Positions 7,555-14,201 of a stretch of 39,896 nt of DNA are shown here, in pieces. The stretch comes from Candidatus Nomurabacteria bacterium RIFCSPLOWO2_01_FULL_42_20 (GTDB lineage: Bacteria > Patescibacteriota > Minisyncoccia > Phycocordibacterales > CAZVEC01), in the NCBI GenBank assembly GCA_001785965.1, contig MFVF01000034.1:1-39896 (forward strand), in the 5' to 3' direction. The notes beneath the pieces are model-generated. The model was not told the origin of the DNA, searched no databases, and saw only the letters and a program-made list of their open reading frames with translations. A program made the translations under genes and the position numbers. Numbering within the stretch: the stretch's first letter is position 1; each line of letters begins with the position of its first letter.

Positions 7555-8421
7555 ATGGAATTATTTTCATCACTTTCTTGGTTTCCGTTTGCCTTAGCCA
7601 TTCCAATTTTGTTTGGTATTGCGATGGTCTTTTTTAAGTTGCCGTCACTTAGAGGCCACAGTAGTTATACGGCCATGTTTTGGGCCAATTTGTTTATGGC
7701 GATATTGGCAGTGGCTTTTTTCTTTAATTATGCTGCGGGTATTAATACAAAATTAATTCTTTTAGCTTTGGCTTGGGGTATAACTTTTTCTTCAATCTCA
7801 CTTTTGCAGATGTATGCTTTAAAATATGTTGATACTAATGCGCTTTTTCCTATTACTACAACTTTAAGTTTGATAGGTACAATCATTGTTGCCTTTATAT
7901 TTTTTAGCGCAAAGTTAACCCTCTTTCAATATTTAGGATTAATACTGGCTATTATTATTGTTTTCTTCTTTTTGTATAAAGGGAAAAAATTGCAATACTC
8001 AAAATGGATGATTTATATCGGTTCTCTCATTGTCGGCATTTCTATTTTAAATAAAATTTTTCAAAAAGTAGCAGCTGATTCCTTTGATATTAGAACTTTT
8101 ATGATTTATCAGTTTATTTTTGCCGCCATTTTTTCTTTGTTTGTTTTTTTCTTTAGCCACTGGAAAGATTATAAGAAGCACATTTTTTCTGAGGGCGTAT
8201 TCACCGGTCTTTTAATTGGTGTGCCTGCTTTCTTAGGAACTTATGTCATGTTTATAGCTCTTATCAGAGGTCCTTTTGCATTAATAACTTCAATGCACTC
8301 TCTTTATATTATTGTCACTGCCGTAATGGCCAGTATTTTATTCAAGGAACAGCTGACAAAGAGAAAAATTTTTCTCATGTTTTTAGCAATTCTGGCGATA
8401 TTCCTGATTCGTTTGGGATAG
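7555..8421 (+). CDS. EamA/DMT-family transporter
   Basis: 288 residues with about ten hydrophobic segments in two halves, the usual size and layout of drug/metabolite transporters with two EamA repeats. The loop YALKYVDTNALFPITTTLSLIG (split over residues about 87-108) matches the conserved end of the first EamA repeat, and FALITSMHSLYIIVTAVMASI matches the same point in the second. Substrate not predictable. It is likely the last gene of a short operon beginning with the regulator at 6624. Confidence 0.75.
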   Translation: MELFSSLSWFPFALAIPILFGIAMVFFKLPSLRGHSSYTAMFWANLFMAILAVAFFFNYAAGINTKLILLALAWGITFSSISLLQMYALKYVDTNALFPITTTLSLIGTIIVAFIFFSAKLTLFQYLGLILAIIIVFFFLYKGKKLQYSKWMIYIGSLIVGISILNKIFQKVAADSFDIRTFMIYQFIFAAIFSLFVFFFSHWKDYKKHIFSEGVFTGLLIGVPAFLGTYVMFIALIRGPFALITSMHSLYIIVTAVMASILFKEQLTKRKIFLMFLAILAIFLIRLG

Positions 8422-8455
8422 CTAATTTTTTAATATTTAAAATAGTGACGATACC

Positions 8456-8491
8456 TTCATGCTTTCATGCACTAAAGCATGAAAGCATGAA
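8456..8491. repeat. Perfect inverted repeat before the mini-MGMT gene
   Basis: TTCATGCTTTCATGC, loop ACTAAA, then its exact reverse complement (15-bp stem). It ends 5 bases before the ATG at 8497, so it would occlude the ribosome site if formed in RNA. Confidence 0.7.
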
Positions 8492-8496
8492 TAAAA

Positions 8497-8742
8497 ATGA
8501 CATTCAAAGAAAAAGTTTTGACGATGGTGAGGAAAATTCCGAAAGGAAAGACGATGACATACAAAGAAGTGGCAAAGATGGCCGGCTTGCCACGAGCTTG
8601 TCGAGTGGTGGGGAATATTTTGAGTAAAAACTATGACCCGAAAATTCCGTGCCATCGGGTAATTCGCTCGGACGGCAAATTAGGCGGCTACAATCGCGGC
8701 GTAGGCCTTAAGAAAAAACTGCTTAAAAAAGAAAATCTCTAA
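8497..8742 (+). CDS. Minimal O6-alkylguanine-DNA alkyltransferase domain (MGMT/ATL-like)
   Basis: 81 residues, only the DNA-binding/active-site domain of the Ada/MGMT family. HTH: GKTMTYKEVAKMAGLPRACRVVG; active site: PCHRVIRSDGKLGGYNRG. The catalytic Cys is present, unlike alkyltransferase-like (ATL) proteins where it is Trp or Ala, so single-turnover repair of O6-alkylguanine is possible. The Asn hinge and the arginine finger position (CRVVG) are also seen. The usual N-terminal domain is missing, as in other small-genome bacteria. It begins right after a strong inverted repeat. Confidence 0.85.
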   Translation: MTFKEKVLTMVRKIPKGKTMTYKEVAKMAGLPRACRVVGNILSKNYDPKIPCHRVIRSDGKLGGYNRGVGLKKKLLKKENL

Positions 8743-8751
8743 TTAGATTGA

Positions 8752-8777
8752 TTCTTAAATTCTTAAGAATTTGAGAA
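8752..8777. promoter_or_regulatory. 26-bp near-perfect palindrome, probable operator of the 8808 regulator
   Basis: TTCTTAAATTCTT / AAGAATTTGAGAA, one mismatch. It contains the -35 box (TTGAGA 8771-8776). Its centre AAATTCTTAAGAAT is repeated exactly at the 3' end of the regulator gene (9054-9067). Confidence 0.65.
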
Positions 8778-8798
8778 TAGAATTCATTGTGCTATAAT
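8771..8798 (+). promoter_or_regulatory. Promoter of the 8808 regulator
   Basis: TTGAGA, 16-base spacer, TATAAT, then 9 bases to the ATG. The short leader suggests leaderless or near-leaderless translation. The -35 sits inside the palindrome, so binding there would block RNA polymerase. Confidence 0.65.
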
Positions 8799-8807
8799 TA
8801 AATCAAT

Positions 8808-9077
8808 ATGAAAAAACCAAGAGAAATAGAAAGAATTATAAAGGGTGCCGCCAATCATCGAAGAATTCAAATTCTAGATGCACTGGAAAGGGAACCGGAA
8901 TTATCTTTGATGGAAATTGCTGACAAGTTTAAAATAAATATTAAAACAGCATCAGAGCATGTTAGAAGAATGGCGATTGCCGGTTTGGTTTTGAAAAGAA
9001 ATGAAGGTAATTTAGTACGGCATGCTTTGTCGCCGCGAGGTAAATCTATTCTCAAATTCTTAAGAATATTGGAATAG
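8808..9077 (+). CDS. ArsR-like winged-helix transcriptional regulator 2 (paralogue of 6624)
   Basis: 89 residues, one winged-helix domain: NHRRIQILDALEREPELS, HTH MEIADKFKINIKTASEHVRRM (two overlapping parts), wing AGLVLKRNEGNLVRHALSPRG, ending KFLRILE. It shares about half its residues with the 6624 protein, which ends KFCRTLE. A palindrome overlaps its -35 box, consistent with autorepression. tsaC follows after 14 bases, so tsaC may be under its control. No effector-binding residues can be identified. Confidence 0.8.
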   Translation: MKKPREIERIIKGAANHRRIQILDALEREPELSLMEIADKFKINIKTASEHVRRMAIAGLVLKRNEGNLVRHALSPRGKSILKFLRILE

Positions 9078-9091
9078 ATTTAGAGCAGAAA

Positions 9092-9634
9092 ATGAAGGAT
9101 AAAAAGATTGTGGAAATTTTAAGACGAGGGGGAATAACAGTGATACCAACTGATACAATTTATGGCCTAGTCGGCTCTGCTTTTTCAAAGAAGGCGATAG
9201 AGAGAATTTATAAAATCAAGGGGCGGAAGAAGACCAAACCTTTTATCATTCTCATCTCATCTTTTAATGATTTAAAAAGATTTAACATCAAACCTTCAGT
9301 TAAAGAACTCAAAATATTGAAAAAAATCTGGCCAGCGCCGGTAAGCATCATTCTTCCTTGCCCAAGCAAAAAATTTAGTTATCTTCATCGCGGCACAAAA
9401 AACTTAGCCTTCAGATTACCAAAGAAAAAATCTTTAATCGCTATTTTAAAAAAATCAGGGCCCTTAGTCGCGCCCTCTGCAAATCCTGAAGGATGTAAAC
9501 CCGCTCAAACTGTCAAAGAGGCTAAGAAATACTTTGGTGATAAGATTGATTTCTATGTAAACAGTGGTCATCTTGCTGGTAGGCCATCAAAACTTGTTTC
9601 AATTGAAAGCGGAATAATTAAATTGTTACGCTGA
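9092..9634 (+). CDS. tsaC: L-threonylcarbamoyladenylate synthase (TsaC/Sua5/YrdC family)
   Basis: 180 residues, the single-domain TsaC form without the Sua5 extension. Motifs: GGITVIPTDTIYGLVGSA near residue 13, IYKIKGRKKTKPFIILI (the KxR substrate-binding lysine/arginine), and the conserved SAN loop in GPLVAPSANPEG. It makes threonylcarbamoyl-AMP from Thr, bicarbonate and ATP, the first step of t6A37 formation in ANN-decoding tRNAs. The second-step enzyme tsaD is in this window at 36471, so the pathway is present. It is probably co-transcribed with the winged-helix gene 14 bases upstream. Confidence 0.9.
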   Translation: MKDKKIVEILRRGGITVIPTDTIYGLVGSAFSKKAIERIYKIKGRKKTKPFIILISSFNDLKRFNIKPSVKELKILKKIWPAPVSIILPCPSKKFSYLHRGTKNLAFRLPKKKSLIAILKKSGPLVAPSANPEGCKPAQTVKEAKKYFGDKIDFYVNSGHLAGRPSKLVSIESGIIKLLR

Positions 9635-9657
9635 CCAAAGAAATAGAATAATTTAGA

Positions 9658-9984
9658 TTAATTATTGGACTCGAGTTCTTCGGGGATGAATTCTTTGGGA
9701 GTCAGATCTTTTTTAGTTTTAAATTCGTAGAAGATCGTGCCCTTTTTGGGCCCCTTGATTGTAACCATGGCGCCGCGTGGGGTTGCGCCAACCAATGGTT
9801 CCTCGGGATAGCCGAGCTCTTCTTTGACAGCGTCGCTGATTTTTTTCAAAGAAGTTACCTCTTTGCAAATTCTATCGCAAATTTCTTTGAGTGACTTTCG
9901 GATTTCTTCTTCAGTCATTGTTTCGTAAGATTTCAGTCCCTCTAATGGTTTAGGCTGATGTGCAAATATGTTTAAAAGTGCCAT
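9658..9984 (-). CDS. Small soluble protein of unknown function
   Basis: 108 residues. An amphipathic helical middle (MTEEEIRKSLKEICDRICKEVTSLKKISDAVKEELGY, in adjoining pieces) is followed by a strand region (GAMVTIKGPKKGTIFYEFKTK). No signal peptide or known motif. It is convergent with tsaC (24 bases between stops). Its upstream side is the family A repeat region. Confidence 0.6.
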   Translation of the reverse strand: MALLNIFAHQPKPLEGLKSYETMTEEEIRKSLKEICDRICKEVTSLKKISDAVKEELGYPEEPLVGATPRGAMVTIKGPKKGTIFYEFKTKKDLTPKEFIPEELESNN

Positions 9985-10060
9985 AAAATGTATTGATTAT
10001 TTAATAATTAATGCAGGTGATGCCTCATTATATCATAAAGTGGTTAAATTACTAGATACT

Positions 10061-10139
10061 TTTTCTGCGTATGTTCCGCATCTGCTAGTTATCCACCCCG
10101 TAAAATCCTCCTAATCGTCGGATCACGGGGCGCGAAGTG
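10061..10139 (+). repeat. Family A structured repeat, copy A2, with 30-bp leader
   Basis: Leader 10061-10090 (TTTTCTGCGTATGTTCCGC...), TCCA, CCCC (10096-10099), partly paired interior, GGGG (10127-10130), CGCGAAGTG. Tandem with A3: the 30-base leader recurs exactly 110 bases downstream. Confidence 0.8.
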
Positions 10140-10170
10140 CCAAAATATAATTCAGTATGAAATATTGACC

Positions 10171-10269
10171 TTTTCTGCGTATGTTCCGCATCTGCTAGTT
10201 TTCCACCCCATACCAGATCCTCGCGCCGAATGCGCGCTCGGCTCGGTACGGGGCGCGAAGTGGTTAAAT
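10171..10269 (+). repeat. Family A structured repeat, copy A3, with 30-bp leader
   Basis: Same 30-base leader (10171-10200), CCCC (10206-10209), TACC/GGTA pairs, interior shared with A4 (GATCCTCGCnCCGAATGCGC, then GCTCGGCTCG), GGGG (10250-10253), CGCGAAGTGGTTAAAT. The core of the leader, GCGGAACATACGC on the minus strand, also occurs inside leuS and valS. Confidence 0.85.
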
Positions 10270-10339
10270 AGGACAAGTATTACAAGATAGACTTAGTCTT
10301 TGTAATAACTGTGGTAAAAAAGTTTTCCACACCTTAGGC

Positions 10340-10368
10340 TTGCTTATCGATCTCGCTATTATTATAAT
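10340..10368 (+). promoter_or_regulatory. Promoter of the trpR-like gene
   Basis: TTGCTT, 17-base spacer, TATAAT. It is followed directly by the GTACTAGTAC palindrome and 14 bases later by the ATG. Confidence 0.75.
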
Positions 10369-10378
10369 GTACTAGTAC
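10369..10378. promoter_or_regulatory. Probable TrpR-type operator
   Basis: Perfect palindrome GTACTAGTAC covering the expected transcription start, next to the gene for a TrpR-superfamily protein. The GTACTAGT / ACTAGTAC half-sites are those of the E. coli trp operator, so autoregulation is likely. Confidence 0.65.
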
Positions 10379-10391
10379 GCTGATACAACAT

Positions 10392-10694
10392 ATGAAGCCG
10401 AACAACAAACCTAAAGACGAGTTTTTGAGTATTTTGATTGGAATTTCTTCAGACAAAAAATTACTGGACGGATTTTTCAAAGCTATTCTCTCCCCGAGAG
10501 AATATGAGGAAATTATTCACCGTCTGCAAGTCTTCAAAATGTCTTTCAAAGGATTCCCTCAAAGGCAGATAGCCAGTAAATTAAAAGTGGGATTGGCCAC
10601 CGCGAGCCGCGGCGCGCGAGAAGTAAAAAAGCAGGAAAAAATATTTAAAAAAATATTTCAACATGCTAAAAAAACTTCAAAAAATAAAGACTAG
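10392..10694 (+). CDS. TrpR/YerC-superfamily transcriptional regulator
   Basis: 100 residues. The all-helical TrpR fold is recognisable: LSPREYEEIIHRLQVFKMS followed by the HTH PQRQIASKLKVGLATASRGAREV, which matches the E. coli TrpR HTH pattern (QREL...GIAT.TRGS). Whether it binds tryptophan cannot be told; no trp genes are in the window, and it could instead be of the YerC/YecD type. A strong promoter with a TrpR-like operator lies just upstream. The next gene (10663) overlaps its end by 32 bases, so the two are probably co-translated or at least co-transcribed. Confidence 0.8.
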   Translation: MKPNNKPKDEFLSILIGISSDKKLLDGFFKAILSPREYEEIIHRLQVFKMSFKGFPQRQIASKLKVGLATASRGAREVKKQEKIFKKIFQHAKKTSKNKD

Positions 10695-12411
10695 GAATTT
10701 TATTTTCACTCTTTTAGTTTTTTTTATTTTTCCATTTTACCCCCACACCTTCCTGCAGGAAGGTGTGGGGGTTTATTTTGTTTTTGCTCAAACTGAAAGT
10801 ACCGGGAGTATCGTTATAACAGAAATCATGTATGATCTTTCCGGATCCGACACTGGTCGGGAATGGATTGAGGTTAAAAATAATAATTCGGCTGATGTTG
10901 ATCTCTCCACTTACAAATTTTTTGAAGACGATACCAATCATAAATTAGAGAGCTTTCAAGGCGAACCCATTTTAGATTCTGGTAGTTTTGCCATCATCGC
11001 CGATGATCCATCAAAATTTTTAATTGATTGGCCGAATTTCTCCGGCGCTATTTTTGACAGCAGTTTCTCATTATCAAATACCGGCGAAGCTCTGACTCTG
11101 AAAGATGAAAACTCAAATATTGTTGACGAGGTAAATTATGTTTCTCTTTGGGGAGCTTCCGGCAACGGCAAATCTCTTCAGCGTAAAATTGATAGCAGTT
11201 TCATTGAAGAATTACCGACTCCCGGCGCGGAATTAGCTGAAGAAATTATACCAGAGGAAGTAATTACAGAAGAAATTATCCCAGAAGAAGTTATTCCGGA
11301 AGAAATTATTACAGAAGAGATTATTTCAGAAGAGGTAGTTACAGAAGAAGTTATCCCGGAGGAGATTATTACGGAAGATTCTTTGGAAAATAATGAAATT
11401 ACGGAGAATATAGAAGTCATATTAGAAAATTTGACAGGCGAAGAGTTTATAGAAGATACAGAATCAGAAAGCACAGAATCTAATGAAAATGCCGAAGAAA
11501 ATGTTGATCAGTCAGAGGAGCAAACAAAAGAAGATCCTGAAAATCCTGAAGAAGCTGAAATAATCAGCACGGAAACGCCTAAGGTTTTTATAAACGAAAT
11601 TAATTGGATGGGCAGCGCGGGTAATGCATATGGCGAATGGATAGAACTTTACTGCAATTGCGCTAGTGATATGGATTTAGCTGATTTTGGAATTTATGAC
11701 GGTGATGAAAAATTGATTATAAAATTAACTAAAAAAATATCAGCTCACGGCTATTATCTCATAGCAAGAACAACACCAAGTCATAAAAATGAATTGGAAG
11801 AATATGCTGATGAAATCGGCCAATTTGGCGGTAGCGGTTTATCAAATGAAGCCGAAATGCTTGTCTTAAAAGACGGCGGCGGCAATATTGTAGAGAGTCT
11901 TGATTTTAGGAGCGGCTGGCCGGCGGGAGATAATAGCACAAAAGAAACAATGCAGTGGGACGGGGCAGGGGAAAATTGGTTCACCAGTCCGGCCACGCCT
12001 CGGGCGGAGAATAAAAAAATAATAACTGAAAACAGTACAACTAATTCAAACGCATCTAATACGGATTTTTCTGCAAGCGAGAGCGCAAATGTAGCGCCAA
12101 TTGTTAATGTCCAAGAAAAAAAACAAGAGAAAAAAATTATTACTTCGAAGGATCTAAAAATTTACTTCAACCAAAATGATTTTTCCATAAAATTCAAAAA
12201 TACTACAAAAAAAGAAATTAATTTATCAAATTTAAAATTGCAAAGCGGAAGCAAAACATTTACAATTCCTAAAAACACATTTTTGCTTGGCGGCAGTGAA
12301 ATTATTGGGTCATCTAAAATTACCGGTTTTAACCAAAAAGACGATTTAATTCTGATTGGTGAAGATAATAAAATAATCACTGACGCTTCATTCATGAACC
12401 CTCGACTTTAA
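10663..12411 (+). CDS. Secreted surface protein with lamin-tail domains and acidic repeat linker
   Basis: 582 residues. The N-terminal signal sequence starts MLKKLQKIKTRNFIFTLLVF and ends near FVFAQTE. Two lamin-tail (LTD) beta domains follow: residues about 44-165 (GSIVITEIMYDLSGSDTG, EWIEVKNN) and about 305-430 (PKVFINEINWMGSAG, EWIELYCN). A long linker carries about ten E-E-[IV]-[IV]-[PTS] pentads. A third beta-rich segment is at the C-terminus (KIYFNQNDFSIKFKN). LTD proteins are common on CPR cell surfaces, with role unknown. A 34-bp perfect palindrome is inside the signal-peptide coding region and adds YPHTFLQEGVGV to it. The start overlaps the trpR-like gene. Confidence 0.75.
   Translation: MLKKLQKIKTRNFIFTLLVFFIFPFYPHTFLQEGVGVYFVFAQTESTGSIVITEIMYDLSGSDTGREWIEVKNNNSADVDLSTYKFFEDDTNHKLESFQGEPILDSGSFAIIADDPSKFLIDWPNFSGAIFDSSFSLSNTGEALTLKDENSNIVDEVNYVSLWGASGNGKSLQRKIDSSFIEELPTPGAELAEEIIPEEVITEEIIPEEVIPEEIITEEIISEEVVTEEVIPEEIITEDSLENNEITENIEVILENLTGEEFIEDTESESTESNENAEENVDQSEEQTKEDPENPEEAEIISTETPKVFINEINWMGSAGNAYGEWIELYCNCASDMDLADFGIYDGDEKLIIKLTKKISAHGYYLIARTTPSHKNELEEYADEIGQFGGSGLSNEAEMLVLKDGGGNIVESLDFRSGWPAGDNSTKETMQWDGAGENWFTSPATPRAENKKIITENSTTNSNASNTDFSASESANVAPIVNVQEKKQEKKIITSKDLKIYFNQNDFSIKFKNTTKKEINLSNLKLQSGSKTFTIPKNTFLLGGSEIIGSSKITGFNQKDDLILIGEDNKIITDASFMNPRL
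10739..10772. repeat. 34-bp perfect palindrome inside a signal-peptide coding region
   Basis: ACCCCCACACCTTCCTG followed by its exact reverse complement, in frame in the lamin-tail gene. GC-rich in an AT-rich stretch, so it looks inserted. Confidence 0.85.
11238..11380 (+). repeat. Tandem pentapeptide repeat coding region
   Basis: About ten copies of a 15-base unit coding E-E-[IV]-[IV]-[PTS], with third-position variation. It forms an extended acidic linker between the two lamin-tail domains. Confidence 0.8.
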
Positions 12412-12435
12412 ATCAAAATTGAATATAATGTATTC

Positions 12436-13479
12436 ATGCCTAAAACAAAATTAAGTCCTAAGTATTTCTTTTTATCACTAGGTGTTTTGGTTACTTTAAT
12501 CGCTTCAGTCGTTTCTTTTCTGAACCTTGTTTTTGAGACCCTAAACAAGAGATTTCCTGATGTTTTGAACGCCACTTATCAGTACGGCTATAATACTTTT
12601 GATTATGAAAATATGCGGTCGGCTCTAGCCACCCTGATTATTATTTTTCCGGTGTTTTTAATAATCTCGTATTTCTGGTGCCGGCAGTCGGAGAAAGGAA
12701 TCGGAGCGGTTGATGATATTATCAGGCGCTGGGTGCTTTATCTTATTCTTTTTCTTTCAAGCATTGTCATCATCGTTGATTTAGTCACTTTAGTGAAATA
12801 TTTTGTAGCTGGCGAAATTACCACTCGTTTTATTTTGAAAGTGGCTATCGCCTTAATTGTTGCTTTGTTAGTCGGGCTTTACTATATTCTTGAGTTAAGA
12901 TTTAAGGATCAAGGATCAAGGATTAAGGATAAAGCTTTTATAATTGGCGCCATATTTGCGGGAGTTGGCGGTGTGCTTGTTTTAGCCGCGATCATATTTA
13001 GTTTTATGATCATGGGCAGTCCGGCCAAACAGCGGCAACTTAGATTGGACGACAGGCGGATAAGCGATTTGCAAAACATTCAGTGGCAAGTAATAAATTA
13101 TTGGCAGCAGAAAGAAAAATTGCCGGAATCGCTGAAAGATTTGAAAGATCCGCTTTCAGGTTTTTCACTTCCAGTAGATCCAGATTTTGAGAAAGGAATT
13201 AATTATGAATACGCTAAAAAGGAGAAGCTGAAATTTGAACTTTGCGCGACTTTTTCTCTACCGATGCCTAAGGGCTGGCGGGAGAATAATTATTATGGTG
13301 GGCCAGTGCCGCTTTATGAAAAAGGCATGATGGGCGGGGGTGATATGGCCATGGAAATGATATACCCTTATCCCGGTCCGGATGGCATGAACGAATCGTG
13401 GGATCATGAGGCGGGCAGGACTTGTTTTGAGAGGACGATAGATCCGGAGATTTATCTTCCGTTTAGAAAATTGCAATGA
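12436..13479 (+). CDS. DUF5671-like multi-pass membrane protein
   Basis: 347 residues. The N-terminal region has about four membrane helices with the pattern seen in DUF5671 proteins (LSPKYFFLSLGVLVTLIASVVSF in two pieces, RSALATLIIIFPVFLIISYF, IRRWVLYLILFLSSIVII). A fifth helix is near residue 175 and a soluble C-terminal domain follows (DDRRISDLQNIQWQVINYWQ, LPESLKDLKDPLSG), which resembles the pilin-like tails common in Parcubacteria. The loop RFKDQGSRIKDKA is encoded by the tandem repeat AAGGATCAAGGATCAAGGAT, another repeat inside a coding region. Function unknown. The gene follows the lamin-tail gene after 24 bases. Confidence 0.7.
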   Translation: MPKTKLSPKYFFLSLGVLVTLIASVVSFLNLVFETLNKRFPDVLNATYQYGYNTFDYENMRSALATLIIIFPVFLIISYFWCRQSEKGIGAVDDIIRRWVLYLILFLSSIVIIVDLVTLVKYFVAGEITTRFILKVAIALIVALLVGLYYILELRFKDQGSRIKDKAFIIGAIFAGVGGVLVLAAIIFSFMIMGSPAKQRQLRLDDRRISDLQNIQWQVINYWQQKEKLPESLKDLKDPLSGFSLPVDPDFEKGINYEYAKKEKLKFELCATFSLPMPKGWRENNYYGGPVPLYEKGMMGGGDMAMEMIYPYPGPDGMNESWDHEAGRTCFERTIDPEIYLPFRKLQ

Positions 13480-13514
13480 TTTATCAACATCGTCGCTTGT
13501 ATAAAATGTAGATA

Positions 13515-13544
13515 TTGTGGGATAATAAAGTAGGTCGATATTAT
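13515..13544 (+). promoter_or_regulatory. Promoter of the 13571 gene
   Basis: TTGTGG, 18-base spacer, TATTAT, 26 bases before the ATG. Confidence 0.45.
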
Positions 13545-13545
13545 A

Positions 13546-13565
13546 TAAATTAAGCGCTTAATTTA
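13546..13565. promoter_or_regulatory. 20-bp perfect palindrome, operator-like
   Basis: TAAATTAAGC followed by its reverse complement, between the -10 box and the start codon at 13571. Position fits a repressor site. Confidence 0.5.
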
Positions 13566-13570
13566 AATAA

Positions 13571-13939
13571 ATGGAACCAACAAAAAAATTTAATTGGGGT
13601 ACCCTTATTTTGGGTCTTATCATCGGCGCGGCAGTTGTCGGCATCATTGTGGCGGCTTCCAAGCCAGCGGTGACGGGGGGACAGGCTGAAGAAAAATCCT
13701 TTGCATGTAAGGTTGTAACTACACTATCTGAAGGAAGAACACCAGGAGGCCAACCACTGAATCTTTCTGGGGATGTTCTGAAAAAACTTAGTCTCGTGGC
13801 AGAGGACCTTTGTCTCCAAGATGGCGGCGGTAGCGGCCGTTGTAGCGAAGGTTTTGTTTGTAACACATCGGGCGTTCTTTGCAACGTAGATGATACGTGT
13901 ACTTCAGGAGGTCTTACTGGTTGCTGTGTTCTGGAATAA
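13571..13939 (+). CDS. Membrane-anchored Cys-rich protein
   Basis: 122 residues. A single N-terminal membrane anchor (WGTLILGLIIGAAVVGIIVAA, residues about 9-29) is followed by an extracytoplasmic part with eight Cys near the C-terminus (CSEGFVCNTSGVLCNVDDTC, GLTGCCVLE), likely forming several disulfides. No family recognised. It has its own promoter, operator-like palindrome and terminator, so it is an independently regulated single gene. The disulfide-forming operon at 38289 could serve proteins of this kind (inference). Confidence 0.6.
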   Translation: MEPTKKFNWGTLILGLIIGAAVVGIIVAASKPAVTGGQAEEKSFACKVVTTLSEGRTPGGQPLNLSGDVLKKLSLVAEDLCLQDGGGSGRCSEGFVCNTSGVLCNVDDTCTSGGLTGCCVLE

Positions 13940-13975
13940 GGGTTCAGGTACCTTTTTCTGATTTACAGCCAAAAG

Positions 13976-14003
13976 CCACTCCGACAAAATTGGAGTGGTT
14001 TTT
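13976..14003 (+). terminator. Rho-independent terminator after the 13571 gene
   Basis: CCACTCC, 9-base loop, GGAGTGG, then five T. Confidence 0.8.
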
Positions 14004-14055
14004 GATTTTCTCCTAAGTTCTGCGGCGAAGCCGGGGATTGACGTAGATGTAACCT

Positions 14056-14101
14056 GGTTAACCCTTTGGTTTAACTAGACGTTTAACCCAAAGGGTTAAC
14101 C
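14056..14101. repeat. Large inverted repeat between the 13571 gene and the Bro-N pseudogene
   Basis: GGTTAACCCTTTGG at the left pairs exactly with CCAAAGGGTTAACC at the right. The inner arms continue with one gap and a short loop. No gene is associated. Confidence 0.7.
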
Positions 14102-14201
14102 AAAGGTTTTAGGTCAAGATTTCCTGATTTTTTATTAAATTTCAAAATTCGCGATCTCTAACGGGATTGATGAAAGGCTATAAATTTGGTATATTTTAGG
14201 T

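Noticed and set aside
10061-10269. CRISPR array from two 30-base direct repeats
   Set aside because: Only two repeats, the intervening DNA is a structured element and not a spacer, and no cas genes are present.
10030-10335. Possible replication origin: TTTTCCACA and TTATCCACC resemble DnaA boxes
   Set aside because: Only one exact consensus box, and the others belong to the family A repeat; no dnaA or dnaN nearby and no DNA-unwinding element seen.
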